DNA of 64,000 bases from Nostoc sp. NIES-4103 (lineage in GTDB: Bacteria > Cyanobacteriota > Cyanobacteriia > Cyanobacteriales > Nostocaceae). A model generated the notes under the pieces. That model did no database searches, had not been told where the DNA came from, and saw only the letters and a program-made list of their open reading frames with translations. The stretch lies in assembly GCF_002368335.1 (NCBI RefSeq), contig NZ_AP018288.1, forward strand, positions 8,326,739 to 8,390,738, given 5' to 3'. Both the position numbers and the translations under genes were made by a program. Shown piece by piece: positions 18,175-28,500 of this stretch; position 1 is the stretch's first letter, and every line of letters starts with the position of its first letter.

Positions 18175-18678
18175 CTAAATCTGCAAAGCTTTGAACCACT
18201 TATTTAAAACAGTGTTGACTGTACGTTTAAACTGATGTTTGCGATACCATTTTTGGAAAGCCATTTCATACTCTTCACCTTTAGCTTGAAAGGTATTCCA
18301 AACATCAAGTCCTACTGCCATACCCCAGAATAGCAAAATATACAGCGACCAAGTAAGACCGCCGACACCGATGAAATTCACCAGCATTAAACCAGCATTG
18401 ACAATTGCATAATTGCCTAAACGCTTTTTAAAGCGTCCTAAACGGTAGGAATCAAAAGCTTGTCGTTGTTGGATTTCGCTTTGTTGCGATCGCCAGTCGC
18501 GTTCTGCTAAGTTTAAACACTCAACAGAAATTTCTAACTCAGTAGCAATTTCCAGCAATTGATCATAAGAGAATTCTTTGTCTTGGTCGTCAGCTTGACG
18601 GGCGATCGCTAACTGAAGAATTCGCTGTACATCTTCTTGGCTATAAGAACGGAGGCTCTTAGGTTCAAAGTCCGTCAT
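18175..18678 (-). CDS. 2TM-domain membrane protein
   Basis: 167 residues. The N-terminal 70 residues are hydrophilic and helical (SYSQEDVQRILQLAIARQ, LLEIATELEISVECLNLAE), resembling a small helical DNA- or protein-binding unit. Two membrane segments follow near residues 96-115 and 117-133 (NAGLMLVNFIGVGGL, LYILLFWGMAVGLDVW), then a basic cytoplasmic tail with FQKWYRK. This matches the cyanobacterial '2TM domain' family (PF13239). Function unknown. It is single, with no operon partner. Confidence 0.75.
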   Translation of the reverse strand: MTDFEPKSLRSYSQEDVQRILQLAIARQADDQDKEFSYDQLLEIATELEISVECLNLAERDWRSQQSEIQQRQAFDSYRLGRFKKRLGNYAIVNAGLMLVNFIGVGGLTWSLYILLFWGMAVGLDVWNTFQAKGEEYEMAFQKWYRKHQFKRTVNTVLNKWFKALQI

Positions 18679-19021
18679 AATTACTATCTCTGATTATTCT
18701 TTTAATTACAATTGAACGCCCGACAGCTGTTACACAACTATGCTGCCACAATCAGCAATGTTTAGATTACTCCTAGACTAGCAAATTTAAATAGGACTGG
18801 CGGTACGGATCACTATACTAAACGCTTTGGCTTGGGTTCAGAGATAATACTTAAAAATTTTTTTGTAGTATATATAGATACGTAAAACCGTCATGAGATA
18901 GCGACAAATGGCATGGTAATAAGTCAAAATATTTATCGTATGTTTGGGTTCTGTGAATCCATCACCTGCAATCATTTTTCAAATTGGTGTAACAACTAGT
19001 AATTAATCATAGTTTTGGAAA
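18679..19021. other. Divergent promoter region, nothing specific
   Basis: 343 bp between the 2TM gene and the MpaB-UppS fusion gene. AT-rich near 18850-18880; no clear repeat, RNA or operator seen. Confidence 0.4.
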
Positions 19022-20833
19022 ATGCAGAACACGAACTGGTGGAGCTTTATCAAGCGACGTTATATTTCATACAATTTCTTTACGAATATCTCCGATCGCG
19101 CTGAAGTCGTGATGATCGGCAGTTGGTGTGCCCTACTACTTCAGCTACATCATCCGCTGATTGCTGCGGGAATAAGGGATCACAGCCAATTGCGAGATGC
19201 CCCATTCAAGCGATTGTTTCGCACAATGGTATTTTTAGAAATCATTCTCAATGGTTCAAGTCAAGAGAAAGATGATCTAATAGCTTGGTTAAACCGCATC
19301 CATATCCCAGTCGAAGGAACTTTACAGACCGAAGGAAGCGTCGCGAACCTGCCACCGGAAACCTCATATGGTTTTACGGAAGATTTGCAAATATGGGTGA
19401 TAGCAACGTTAGTGTTCGCCTTCCTGGAATTCCACAAAGTCTTGGGTACACCTCTCAACGAAGACGAAAAAGATCTAATTTGCAACGAGTTTATGATGAT
19501 TGCTCATCGGCTGGGAGTACCACGAGAGCGTTTACCACAAACCCACGCCGAGTATGAGCAATACTTCCTTCAAACTATCAACCAGCTTCAAGTCTCACCC
19601 ACAGCCCAAGCACAGGTGACTCAGTTGTTAGAACTTACAAGAATGGGCAGCAATAAGGTGTTTCAGTTGATTAACACTGGAGCTGCATTGCTAGGATTTT
19701 CCTTACTGCCACAGCAGGTACGTGAGAACTTGGGAATTCAGTTGTCACTTTCACAACGGCTATTACAAACTATACTTCACCCTCTGGTTCGGGGATTCTA
19801 TCGCCTGCTGCCACCGATTACAATCCACCGTTTTTTGATATGGTTATGCCGAATCGATCCCTCACTAAATCCGGTGCTTAAAGGAACACTCAACCAAATC
19901 CACCACAAAAGCCTTTCATCAGAGCAGACTTTGGCATGGTTCAGTGGACGAAACCAACAACTGCTAATAGGAAGTCCTGCAAGTATTGAAAAAGGTATGG
20001 CCGTTTACATCAAGGAGCGAGTCGAATTCCTTTTGCTCACAGCTTTTCAGCCTCTTCAACAGTGGATTGATGAGCGGCGCTGCCAATACTTGCGCTACAG
20101 GCTGGCAATGGAAGCAGGTAATTCTCGGCCAAACCACCTCGGTATCATTATGGACGGCAACCGCCGTTTTGCAAAACGGCAGCAGTTAGTTTCTTGGCGT
20201 GGACACTACTTCGGCGCTAACAAGCTACGTGATGTAGTCATGTGGGCGTTTACATCTGATGTCAAAGTGTTGACTGTGTGGGCATTTTCCAAAGAAAACT
20301 TCCGTCGTCAAGACGAAGAGATCAACAATCTATTTCGCCTGATGGAACAAGAGTTTCGTGCCCTTAAATTTAGCGCACTTGTGCATACTTGGCAGGTACG
20401 AGTGCGCGTAATCGGGGAGCGAGATTATCTACCCACATCTCTACGGGCAGTTATTGATGCCATTGAGGAAGAAACCGCCCAGTACAACAAGTTTTTCTTA
20501 CAGGTGGCGATGCCTTACGGGGGGCGAGCCGAAATTGTGTCGGCAGTACGTGCATACTTGAGTAGTGTAGCTGTTGATGAGTTACCCTCGCAAATTGCGT
20601 CCTTAGAAGAGGAAGCCATCTCCCGCCACACTTATCTAGCACAGCTGGATTTACCCCCAATAGACTGCATCCTGCGTACAAGCAACGAATGGCGCACAAG
20701 TGGCTTCATGCTGTGGGACAGTGGATACAGTGAATTGTATTTTTGTCAAGAACTTTGGCCAGACTTTTCGGAAGTTGCCTTTTTGAAGTCACTACGCTCT
20801 TTTTGCTTACGCCAGAGGCGGTTTGGTGTTTGA
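19022..20833 (+). CDS. Fusion of MpaB/DUF2236 oxygenase-like domain and cis-polyprenyl diphosphate synthase
   Basis: 603 residues. Residues 1-330 resemble the MpaB/DUF2236 (latex-clearing-protein-like) family: ISDRAEVVMIGSWCALLLQ, then HHPLIAAGIRDHSQ and RLFRTMVFLEIILNG. Residues about 365-603 are a cis-prenyltransferase of the UppS type: HLGIIMDGNRRFAKRQ (catalytic Asp), WRGHYFGANKLRDVVMWAF, LTVWAFSKENFRRQ, AMPYGGRAEIVSAV, CILRTSNEWRTSGFMLWDSG and RQRRFG. The canonical RTxGExRxSNFLLWQ is changed to RTSNEWRTSGFMLWD; the Arg and Glu remain. The reading frame is unbroken, so it is a real fusion. It could make a cis-polyprenyl diphosphate and oxidise it or a related lipid (inference). Because of the changed motif it may not be the essential cell-wall UppS. 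Confidence 0.8.
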   Translation: MQNTNWWSFIKRRYISYNFFTNISDRAEVVMIGSWCALLLQLHHPLIAAGIRDHSQLRDAPFKRLFRTMVFLEIILNGSSQEKDDLIAWLNRIHIPVEGTLQTEGSVANLPPETSYGFTEDLQIWVIATLVFAFLEFHKVLGTPLNEDEKDLICNEFMMIAHRLGVPRERLPQTHAEYEQYFLQTINQLQVSPTAQAQVTQLLELTRMGSNKVFQLINTGAALLGFSLLPQQVRENLGIQLSLSQRLLQTILHPLVRGFYRLLPPITIHRFLIWLCRIDPSLNPVLKGTLNQIHHKSLSSEQTLAWFSGRNQQLLIGSPASIEKGMAVYIKERVEFLLLTAFQPLQQWIDERRCQYLRYRLAMEAGNSRPNHLGIIMDGNRRFAKRQQLVSWRGHYFGANKLRDVVMWAFTSDVKVLTVWAFSKENFRRQDEEINNLFRLMEQEFRALKFSALVHTWQVRVRVIGERDYLPTSLRAVIDAIEEETAQYNKFFLQVAMPYGGRAEIVSAVRAYLSSVAVDELPSQIASLEEEAISRHTYLAQLDLPPIDCILRTSNEWRTSGFMLWDSGYSELYFCQELWPDFSEVAFLKSLRSFCLRQRRFGV

Positions 20834-20841
20834 TGCCAATT

Positions 20842-21145
20842 GAGGGATTGGAAATTGGGAATTGGGAATTGGGAATTGGTGAGCCAGCGCGGTCTTGGGG
20901 AGCCAGTGCGGTCTTGGGGTTTCCCCAAGTGGAGCATCTGGCGTGGTTTCCCCCATGAGCGACTGGCGTTATCAAGAGCGAAGCGCGAGCTTGCGAGCGT
21001 CACCCGAAGGGGAATTGGGCATGTGGCATGGTACTTGGGATTGGAAAATATATTTTTAATCTTATTTGCCAGTCCCTAGTCCCCAGTCCCCAGTCCCTAG
21101 TCCCCAGTCCCTAGTCCCCAGTCCCTAGTCCCTAGTCCCCATTCC
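20842..21145. repeat. Repeat-filled spacer between fusion gene and pgk
   Basis: Three repeat types in 300 bp: GGGAATT heptamers (20852-20878); a dispersed block from GGTGAGCCAGCGCGGTCT to CACCCGAAGGGGAATTGG (20878-21015), a longer inverted copy of 8623-8682; and tandem AGTCCCT/AGTCCCC heptamers (21070-21140). No gene. Confidence 0.8.
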
Positions 21146-21149
21146 CTAC

Positions 21150-22352
21150 TTACGCTTCATCTAAAGCTGCGATACCGGGTAGTACTTTGCCTTCGAGTAA
21201 TTCTAAGCTAGCACCGCCACCAGTGGAGATATGGCTCATTTGGTCAGCCAAACCGACTTTTTCCACAGCCGCCACCGAGTCGCCGCCACCGATGATTGTG
21301 GTTGTACCAGTTTTACCGATTTCGGCCAGAGTATGAGCGATCGCTTCTGTACCTTTGGCAAACTTATCAAACTCAAACACACCCATCGGCCCGTTCCAGA
21401 TCACTGTCTTGGTATCCGCAAGCGCTTCTTGGAAGACTTTTACAGAATCAGGGCCAATATCCAAACCCATCCAACCATCTGGGATGTTCTCAACGCTAAC
21501 AGTCTGAGAATTGGCATCGGGGGCAAAGTTATCTGCCACCACCACATCTGTGGGTAGTAGGAAGGTAACACCGCGTTCTTTTGCTTTTGCTTCCAAAGAC
21601 TTCGCCAGTTCTAGCTTGTCTTCTTCCACCAAAGACTTACCAACACTCAAACCACGGGCTTTGTAGAAGGTGAAAATCATTCCACCGCCAATGATCAGTT
21701 TGTCGCACTTCTCCAACAGCGTTTCAATCACGCCAATTTTACTGGAGACTTTAGAACCGCCAATAATTGCCGCCAAAGGACGTTGGGGATTTTCAATGGC
21801 GCTTTGCAGATACTGCAATTCCTTCTCAACCAAATAGCCAGCCACAGAAGGACTGAGGAATTTAGTCACACCTTCGGTGGAAGCGTGGGCGCGGTGTGCA
21901 GTCCCAAAAGCATCATTTACGTAAAAATCAGCATTAGCTGCCAATTTTTTGGCAAATTCTGGGTCGTTTTTCTCTTCTTCTTTGTAAAAACGGACATTTT
22001 CTAGTAAAAGAACTTGGCCATTTTGCAACGCCGCCACTTTAGCAGCCACTTCATCCCCAATAGAGTCATCAGTTTTAATGACTTCTTGCCCCAACAACTC
22101 AGAGAGGCGCTTAGCAACCGGAGTCAGGCGCAGTTTGTCATCTACACCCTTGGGACGACCAAAATGGCTTGCTAGAATGACCTTAGCTCCCTTTTGCGTC
22201 AAATCTTGGATGGTTGGCAGGGCAGCGCGTATGCGAGTATCGTCTGTGATGTTGCCTTGGTCATCCACAGGCACATTAAAGTCAACCCGCACCAAAGCGC
22301 GTTTACCAGATATATCGGCAGCAGATAAACTTGCCACAGTTTTTTTAGACAC
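21150..22352 (-). CDS. pgk: Phosphoglycerate kinase
   Basis: 400 residues, the usual length. It catalyses 3-phosphoglycerate + ATP to 1,3-bisphosphoglycerate in the Calvin cycle and the reverse in glycolysis. Signatures: [66 protein letters not shown] and [11 protein letters not shown]. It is single and divergent from the universal stress protein gene. Start ATG at 22352 gives the canonical [14 protein letters not shown]-terminus. Confidence 0.98.
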   Translation of the reverse strand: MSKKTVASLSAADISGKRALVRVDFNVPVDDQGNITDDTRIRAALPTIQDLTQKGAKVILASHFGRPKGVDDKLRLTPVAKRLSELLGQEVIKTDDSIGDEVAAKVAALQNGQVLLLENVRFYKEEEKNDPEFAKKLAANADFYVNDAFGTAHRAHASTEGVTKFLSPSVAGYLVEKELQYLQSAIENPQRPLAAIIGGSKVSSKIGVIETLLEKCDKLIIGGGMIFTFYKARGLSVGKSLVEEDKLELAKSLEAKAKERGVTFLLPTDVVVADNFAPDANSQTVSVENIPDGWMGLDIGPDSVKVFQEALADTKTVIWNGPMGVFEFDKFAKGTEAIAHTLAEIGKTGTTTIIGGGDSVAAVEKVGLADQMSHISTGGGASLELLEGKVLPGIAALDEA

Positions 22353-22442
22353 AGCCAGACCCTCCTGATTGCCTTTTTGTTATTGTTTTGAAAGTAGAAC
22401 CATCCAGATTTTACCGGAGTCAGGGGTGCCCAGGTGAGAGAG

Positions 22443-22850
22443 ATGTTCAAGACAGTGCTATTTCCTATTGATCAAAGTCGGGAAGCGCGGGAAGCTGCTG
22501 ATGTAGTTGCCAACGTTGTCCAAAAATACGGTAGCCGCTTGGTGCTGCTATCTGTGGTGGAAGAACCGCCAAAAGACGCACCTAGTGCAGATCCAATGGT
22601 GTCACCAGAGGTAGTTGCCAAACTGCTGGAAAATGCCCAAGCTTTATTTTCTGGCCAAGGTATTCAAGCTGAAGTCTTAGAAAGGCAGGGTAAACCAGCA
22701 TTTACCATCTGTGATGTCGCTGATGAAATCGCGGCAGATTTAATTATTATGGGCTGTCGGGGACTAGGTTTAACTGACGAGGGGGCAACTGATAGTGTTA
22801 CTACCCGCGTAATTAACCTTTCCCCTTGTCCAGTGTTGATTGTGCCTTAG
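22443..22850 (+). CDS. Universal stress protein family (UspA-like)
   Basis: 135 residues from ATG 22443; a GTG at 22434 would add three. The Usp fold is shown by FKTVLFPIDQSREAREA at the N-terminus and the C-terminal nucleotide-binding segment DLIIMGCRGLGLTDEG... ending in SPCPVLIVP. The loop approximates the ATP-binding G-x2-G-x9-G(S/T) pattern, but the last Gly-Ser/Thr pair is not clear, so nucleotide binding is uncertain. It is divergent from pgk and convergent with tetR. Confidence 0.88.
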   Translation: MFKTVLFPIDQSREAREAADVVANVVQKYGSRLVLLSVVEEPPKDAPSADPMVSPEVVAKLLENAQALFSGQGIQAEVLERQGKPAFTICDVADEIAADLIIMGCRGLGLTDEGATDSVTTRVINLSPCPVLIVP

Positions 22851-22870
22851 CAATACTCAGAATTTTCAGT

Positions 22871-22894
22871 GGTGCGTTACTTTGTTAACGCACC
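22871..22894. terminator. Hairpin between convergent usp and tetR genes
   Basis: GGTGCGTTA pairs with TAACGCACC across a short loop. It is the same stem as at 7031-7061 and again sits between converging genes, consistent with a two-way terminator or a small dispersed palindrome. Confidence 0.5.
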
Positions 22895-22936
22895 TCATCA
22901 TTTCAAATGCACTAATAAGGCTTTGGGTGAGGAATG

Positions 22937-23578
22937 TCAATCCATACTCTCACCTTGCAGCGGCTCTAGAAATTTGAAAGCAATCGAATGAGCATCAGCA
23001 TCAGTGACACCCAGTGTTTTAAGAATGATTTTAGCGATTTGCTCAGGATAATCTGGCTGTGTCTGTCCTTCCAGAATGCTACGCATTGCCATCAGCCCTG
23101 TTCCCAAAATCAGATCGATTGCTGCCTGTAAACTATCAACTTGAAAACGGTTGAGTCGTATACCAGCCTCCAGGTCGGTGATCACGCCTCTTTCTATTGT
23201 TTCACTCAGTGGGGCTGCCACTAATCCAATTCGGACAATCACCCATCCCCAAGTAGAATCTTGCATCGCTTGATGCAGAAATTGGCGAATGGCGATCGCC
23301 ATTCTTTCGGCAGGGTCATTAATGGCAACAGACTGTGCCCAAATCTTTTGATTCATCTGATCACTTAGAGATGCAGCAACCGCTTTCAGCACATCCTCTC
23401 GTGTTTGAAAATAGTTATAGAACGTTCCTCTGGCAACGTTTGCTTCTGCAATGATGTCGTCAATCGTCACGGCATCTGCTTCTTTTCGAGAAAATACTCG
23501 ATAGGCCGCCTCAATCAGACTAGATCGTGTTCGTTCCCGTTTTTCTAAACCGATTGATGCTCGGCGAGATGGCTTCAT
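22937..23578 (-). CDS. TetR-family transcriptional regulator
   Basis: 213 residues. The N-terminal helix-turn-helix is clear: RSSLIEAAYRVFSRKEADAVTIDDI and then NVARGTFYNYFQTREDVLKA. The C-terminal ligand domain is not diagnostic. It is divergent from a glycosyltransferase gene; the 140-bp spacer holds nested inverted repeats. The likely role is repression of itself and the glycosyltransferase in response to an unknown small molecule. Confidence 0.9.
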   Translation of the reverse strand: MKPSRRASIGLEKRERTRSSLIEAAYRVFSRKEADAVTIDDIIAEANVARGTFYNYFQTREDVLKAVAASLSDQMNQKIWAQSVAINDPAERMAIAIRQFLHQAMQDSTWGWVIVRIGLVAAPLSETIERGVITDLEAGIRLNRFQVDSLQAAIDLILGTGLMAMRSILEGQTQPDYPEQIAKIILKTLGVTDADAHSIAFKFLEPLQGESMD

Positions 23579-23629
23579 ATTGCCGCATGAAGTTAGTGAT
23601 GAACTTAGTATAACTTAAAATTGACGCTG

Positions 23630-23675
23630 CTATCAAAATGACGTTACTATCAAAATGACAATAACGTCATTTTAT
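23630..23675. promoter_or_regulatory. Probable TetR operator cluster
   Basis: ATGACGTTA (23638-23646) and TAACGTCAT (23662-23670) form an inverted repeat. A second, overlapping symmetry is AAAATGAC/GTCATTTT (23652-23673). CTATCAAAATGAC is also directly repeated, 18 bp apart, from about 23630. It is located 50-90 bp upstream of both divergent starts. Confidence 0.6.
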
Positions 23676-23722
23676 TGACACCATCCAAGAAACGCTAATC
23701 ACACGGAACAGGAGTGTAATTG

Positions 23723-25015
23723 ATGCGTATAGCGATCATTGCTTTAGGAAGTCGAGGGGATGTTCAACCTTATATTGCTTTGGGAAAGGGCTTAAAAGCA
23801 GCAGGTCACATTGTGCGTTTATTGACTCATGAGAACTTTGAAGTGCTAGTTACTTCCCATGGTCTGGAATTCTGTCCTATGCACGGTAATGTGCAAGAAA
23901 TCGTTGAATCCCAGGAAATGCGTGAGCTTTTAGAGAAGGGAAATTTTATTACCATTACCTCGCACACAGCAAGATTAACCCAGCGCGCAACTATAAGTTG
24001 GGTACAACAAGGCCTAGTGGCTTGTCAGGGTATGGATTTATTGCTGGTAGGAGTCGGGGGGTTGTACCTTGGTATTTCACTGGCCCAGAAGTTAGGACTT
24101 CCATTGCTTCAAGCCTACGTCTTTCCTTTTACACCTACAAAAACATTTCCTGGAGTTCTGTTTCCCCAGTCCATAGCCAGATTCGGAGGTGCTGTGAATT
24201 GGTTATCCCATCATTTGGTTAGACAGATAATGTGGCAGGGTTCTCGCACAGCGGATGCTTCAGCACGAAAGCAAGTGCTTAACTTGCCTGTAGCCTCATT
24301 TTTCGGCCCCTACAATACCTCCCATCTCCATCGCTATCCAATCCTCTATGGTTTCAGCCCATCTGTGATTCCTAAACCATCGGATTGGAAGAATACCCAT
24401 GTCACTGGCTACTGGTTTTTGGATGCAGAACCCAATTGGACTCCACCCCCAGCCCTGATGGAATTTCTGCAAAGCGGTGAACCTCCTGTGTATATCGGGT
24501 TTGGGAGTATGGGCAGCCGAGATCCAGAACAAACCGCAGATGTTGTCTTGCAAGCACTTGCAAAAACTCAACAACGAGCCGTCATGCTCTCTGGTTGGAG
24601 TGGTCTGCATAAGGAAAATTTGCCCGACAGCGTTTATCTTGTAGACTCCATACCCCATTCATGGATTTTCGGGCGTGTCACGGCTGTTGTGCATCATGGT
24701 GGTGCAGGTACTACAGCTGCGGGACTCAGGGCAGGTGTTCCTACGATTATTATTCCGTTCTTTGGAGATCAGGGCTTTTGGGGACAACGTGTAGCCTCTT
24801 TAGGGGTTGGTACCGAACCGATTCCACGCAAACAACTCACTGCTGAACGACTTGCACAAGCGATTCAACTGGCTGTGGCAGATCAAACAATGCGTCAGCG
24901 TGCGGCTGATTTAGGAGCAAAAATCCGAAATGAAGATGGAATCGCAAATGCAGTTGCGGTTATAAAGGAAATGGAAAACATTCAGCTTGCTTCATCAAGA
25001 GTTAAAAACTCTTGA
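23723..25015 (+). CDS. UGT-like glycosyltransferase (GT1/MGT family)
   Basis: 430 residues with the start at ATG 23723, 8 nt after AGGAG (23710-23714). The N-terminal Rossmann domain begins MRIAIIALGSRGDVQPYIALG, typical of sterol/macrolide/flavonoid glycosyltransferases. The nucleotide-sugar-binding signature HHGGAGTTAAGLRAGVP is near residue 323, after VYIGFGSMGSRDPEQT. It transfers sugar from a UDP-type donor to a lipid or small-molecule acceptor, which cannot be told from sequence. It is divergent from a TetR regulator, so expression is probably inducible. Confidence 0.9.
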   Translation: MRIAIIALGSRGDVQPYIALGKGLKAAGHIVRLLTHENFEVLVTSHGLEFCPMHGNVQEIVESQEMRELLEKGNFITITSHTARLTQRATISWVQQGLVACQGMDLLLVGVGGLYLGISLAQKLGLPLLQAYVFPFTPTKTFPGVLFPQSIARFGGAVNWLSHHLVRQIMWQGSRTADASARKQVLNLPVASFFGPYNTSHLHRYPILYGFSPSVIPKPSDWKNTHVTGYWFLDAEPNWTPPPALMEFLQSGEPPVYIGFGSMGSRDPEQTADVVLQALAKTQQRAVMLSGWSGLHKENLPDSVYLVDSIPHSWIFGRVTAVVHHGGAGTTAAGLRAGVPTIIIPFFGDQGFWGQRVASLGVGTEPIPRKQLTAERLAQAIQLAVADQTMRQRAADLGAKIRNEDGIANAVAVIKEMENIQLASSRVKNS

Positions 25016-25250
25016 ATAGTTCAGGAGTCTTTAACCGATAGCTAACACGTCCCTCAATTAACCTCAAACATAGACAAGCGATCGCTCCTACCTCATATCT
25101 TGCAGCAGTTGCTTTATTGCAATTAAAGTCAGATGATATCAATGCTTTTGAGCGCTAATGCTGCTCACCCTGATTGCTTTAGAAATGGCTTGCCTTACTT
25201 TTTTGCTCAGTTACGGTAATAGCTTGAAACTTTCAATCTACATATTCTGG

Positions 25251-25360
25251 CTAAGTAAGTAGACGTGATTAAACCGAACTATGTAAAGTTTTGTATGGGT
25301 CAAGGGAAAAGGTTAAAGAGTAAAGGTTTTTCCTTTTACCTTTAGCCTTTACCCTTCTTA
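25251..25360. repeat. Dispersed 110-bp repeat (copy A)
   Basis: Runs from CTAAGTAAGTAGACG to ACCCTTCTTA and includes AACCGAACTATGTAAAGTTT. The reverse complement recurs with few changes at 41988-42099. The rest of the 25016-25595 spacer shows no gene or clear structure. Confidence 0.75.
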
Positions 25361-25595
25361 ATATATAGGACTCATATTTGATTTTGAACAAAACTCAGTA
25401 CACCTTTATTCCTTCTTCCAAGTCACCAGTCCCTTAGCTCTACGAGTGATTCTCAATCATCAAATCGGATTGCTATAGTTATGTTTATTTCCGTTGATTT
25501 ACTTAATTTTTCGCCGCTTTGCAAAAACTGAGATGCTCTTAGGGAATACTAGCTTTATGGAACAAAAACAAACTTCTGCTATCAGGTAAATATCA

Positions 25596-28500
25596 ATGAC
25601 TACTGCAAGCTCCGCTCCTGTCATTCCTAGATATAAAATTAGCTCTCAACTGTATGCAGGCTCCAGAACCAGAGTATATCGAGCTATCAAAGAGCCAGAA
25701 AAACTTGCAGTGGTCATTAAACTGCTGACATCTGAATATCCTAACTTCCACGAACTACTGCAATTTCGCAACCAATATACCATTAGCAAAAATCTCAATA
25801 TTACCGGTATAATTCGTCCTTTATCATTAGAAGCATATAGGAATGCTTATATTTTGGTAATGGAAGATGCAGGAGAAATTTCTTTACGAGAATACCTAAA
25901 AACCACAAAGCTTTCACTGATAGATTTTTTATTAATTGGAATTCAATTAACCAATATACTCCATGATTTACACCAAAACCGCGTTATTCACAAAGATATT
26001 AAACCTGCAAATATTCTAATTCATACCCAAACAAAACAAGTTCGTCTAATAGACTTTAGCATTGCTTCATTACTTCCTAAAGAAACTCAAGAACTAAAAA
26101 GTCCTAAAGTTTTAGAAGGAACCCTGGCTTATATTTCCCCCGAACAAACAGGCAGGATGAACCGAGGAATAGACTACCGCAGCGATTTTTATTCTTTGGG
26201 TGTGACATTTTATGAAATATTAACAGGACAATTACCATTCATATCTGATGATCCGATGGAATTGGTGCATTGTCATATTGCTAAAATGCCTCGTTCAGTT
26301 AACAGTCAGGAAATTCCTCAAGTTTTGGATGATGTTATTCAGAAATTGATGGCAAAAAATGCCGAAGATAGATATCAAAGTGCTTTGGGCTTGAAATATG
26401 ACTTGGAGAATTGTTTACATCAACTAAAACAAACAGGTAGGATTGAGAGTTTTGAGATTGGCCAGCGGGATGTGTGCGATCGCTTTCTCATTCCCGAAAA
26501 ACTCTATGGGCGACAAATAGAAGTGGCAACCTTGCTGCAAGCTTTTGAGCGTGTTGCCAGTGGCAATTCAGAAATGATACTAGTGGCAGGATTTTCTGGC
26601 ATTGGGAAAACAGCAGTCATCAATGAAGTCCACAAACCAATTACCCGTCAGCAAGGATATTTCATCAAAGGCAAATTTGACCAATTCAATCGCAACATTC
26701 CCCTATCTGCCTTTGTGCAAGCCTTTCAGGACTTAATGGGACAACTGCTAAGTGAAAGCGATGCTCAATTGGCAGCATGGCAAACCAAAATTCTCGCCGC
26801 AGTGGGCGAAACCGGGCAGGTGATTGTGGAGGTAATTCCGGAACTAGAGCGAATTATCGGCAAACAACCGCCAGTCTCTGAACTCTCTGGTAGTGCCGTC
26901 CAAAATCGCTTCAATTTACTATTTCAAAAATTCATCCAAGTGTTCACTACAAAAGAACATCCCTTAGTGATGTTCCTAGATGATTTGCAATGGGCAGACT
27001 CAGCTTCCCTCAACTTGCTGCAATTATTGATGAGTGATGCCAGTTCGGGCTATTTGCTAATTCTGGGAGCCTATCGAGACAATGAAGTGTTTCCAGCCCA
27101 TCCCTTGATGCTGACATTGGAAAAGATTCACAAAGTCCAAGCGGTGGTTAATACAATTACCCTGTCACCCTTGGGAGAAACAACAGTGAATCAGTTGGTG
27201 GCAGATACCTTGAGTTGTCCTCCTGAATTAGCACAACCCTTGACAAGTTTGGTGTATCAAAAAACCAAGGGAAATCCCTTTTTTACTACCCAGTTTCTCA
27301 AAGCTTTGTATGAGGATGGATGGATTAAGTTCCAACTAGACCTGGGTTATTGGCAATGCAATATGACTGCGGTGCGACAGTTGGTATTGACCGATGACGT
27401 AGTGGAGTTCATGGCATTGCAGTTGCAGAAACTACCGATGGAGACCCAGGCAGTTTTGAAATTGGCAGCTTGTATTGGCAACTGTTTTGATTTGGGTACT
27501 TTGGCGATCGTTTCGGAACAATCTGCCATTGAGGTGGCAACCCATCTATGGAAAGCCTTGCAGGAAGGGCTGATTCTCCCGATTAGTGAAACCTACAAGT
27601 TTTTCCAATCCCATGACTCAGACGATAGCGATCGCAGCAGTGACATTGCTGTGCCTTATAAATTCTTGCACGATCGCGTCCAACAAGCCGCCTATTCTCT
27701 GATTCCTGAAGCCCAAAAACAAGCAACCCATCTGAAAATTGGTCAACTCTTGCTCAAGAATATATCAGCAACAGAGCAAGATAAAAAAATCTTTGATATT
27801 GTTAACCAATTAAATTATGGTGTTCAACTAATTACGGAACTGACGAAACAGGAAGAAGTTGCTTGGTTAAATTTATCGGCTGGATCTAAAGCCAGAGTTA
27901 CCACTGCTTACACTGCTGCAATGGAATATGCGACTTTTGGAATTAAATTATTAAAAGAAGATTGTTGGCACAGTCAGTATAAGTTAGCATTAGAATTGCA
28001 CAACCTGGGAGCAGAAGCTGCTTATTTGGCTGGCAATTTTGAATTAATGACAAAATTTATTCAAACAGTCTTAGATTCTGTGCAAAATCCCTTGGATAAA
28101 GTCAAAGTGCATGAAGTGCAAATTCAAGCCTATGGCGCACAAAATCGGGCAAGAGAAGCAGTTCAACTTGGGAAAGAAATTTTAAAGTTATTGGGGATTG
28201 AATTTCCCGAAAATATTAACAATTCTGATGTGCAGGCTGCAATTCATGAGATTATGTCTCTACTTGCACACCGACCCATTGAAGATTTAATTCATCTGCC
28301 TATCATGACGGATAAAACATGTTTGGCAGCAATGAGAATTTTATCCAATATTACGACCTTTGCATATCAAGCAGCTCCAGACTTATACCCTCTAGTGCCA
28401 TTAAAGCAAGTGAGTTTGTCTGTTCAATACGGCAATTCTCCCCAGTCAGCTTTTGGCTATGTAGGCTATGGTATTATCCTATGTGGATTAGTTGAAGATA

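Noticed and set aside
20706..21079. Several short frames on both strands after the MpaB-UppS fusion gene
   Set aside because: They read through GGGAATT and GAGCCAGCGCGGTCT repeats and have no family match.
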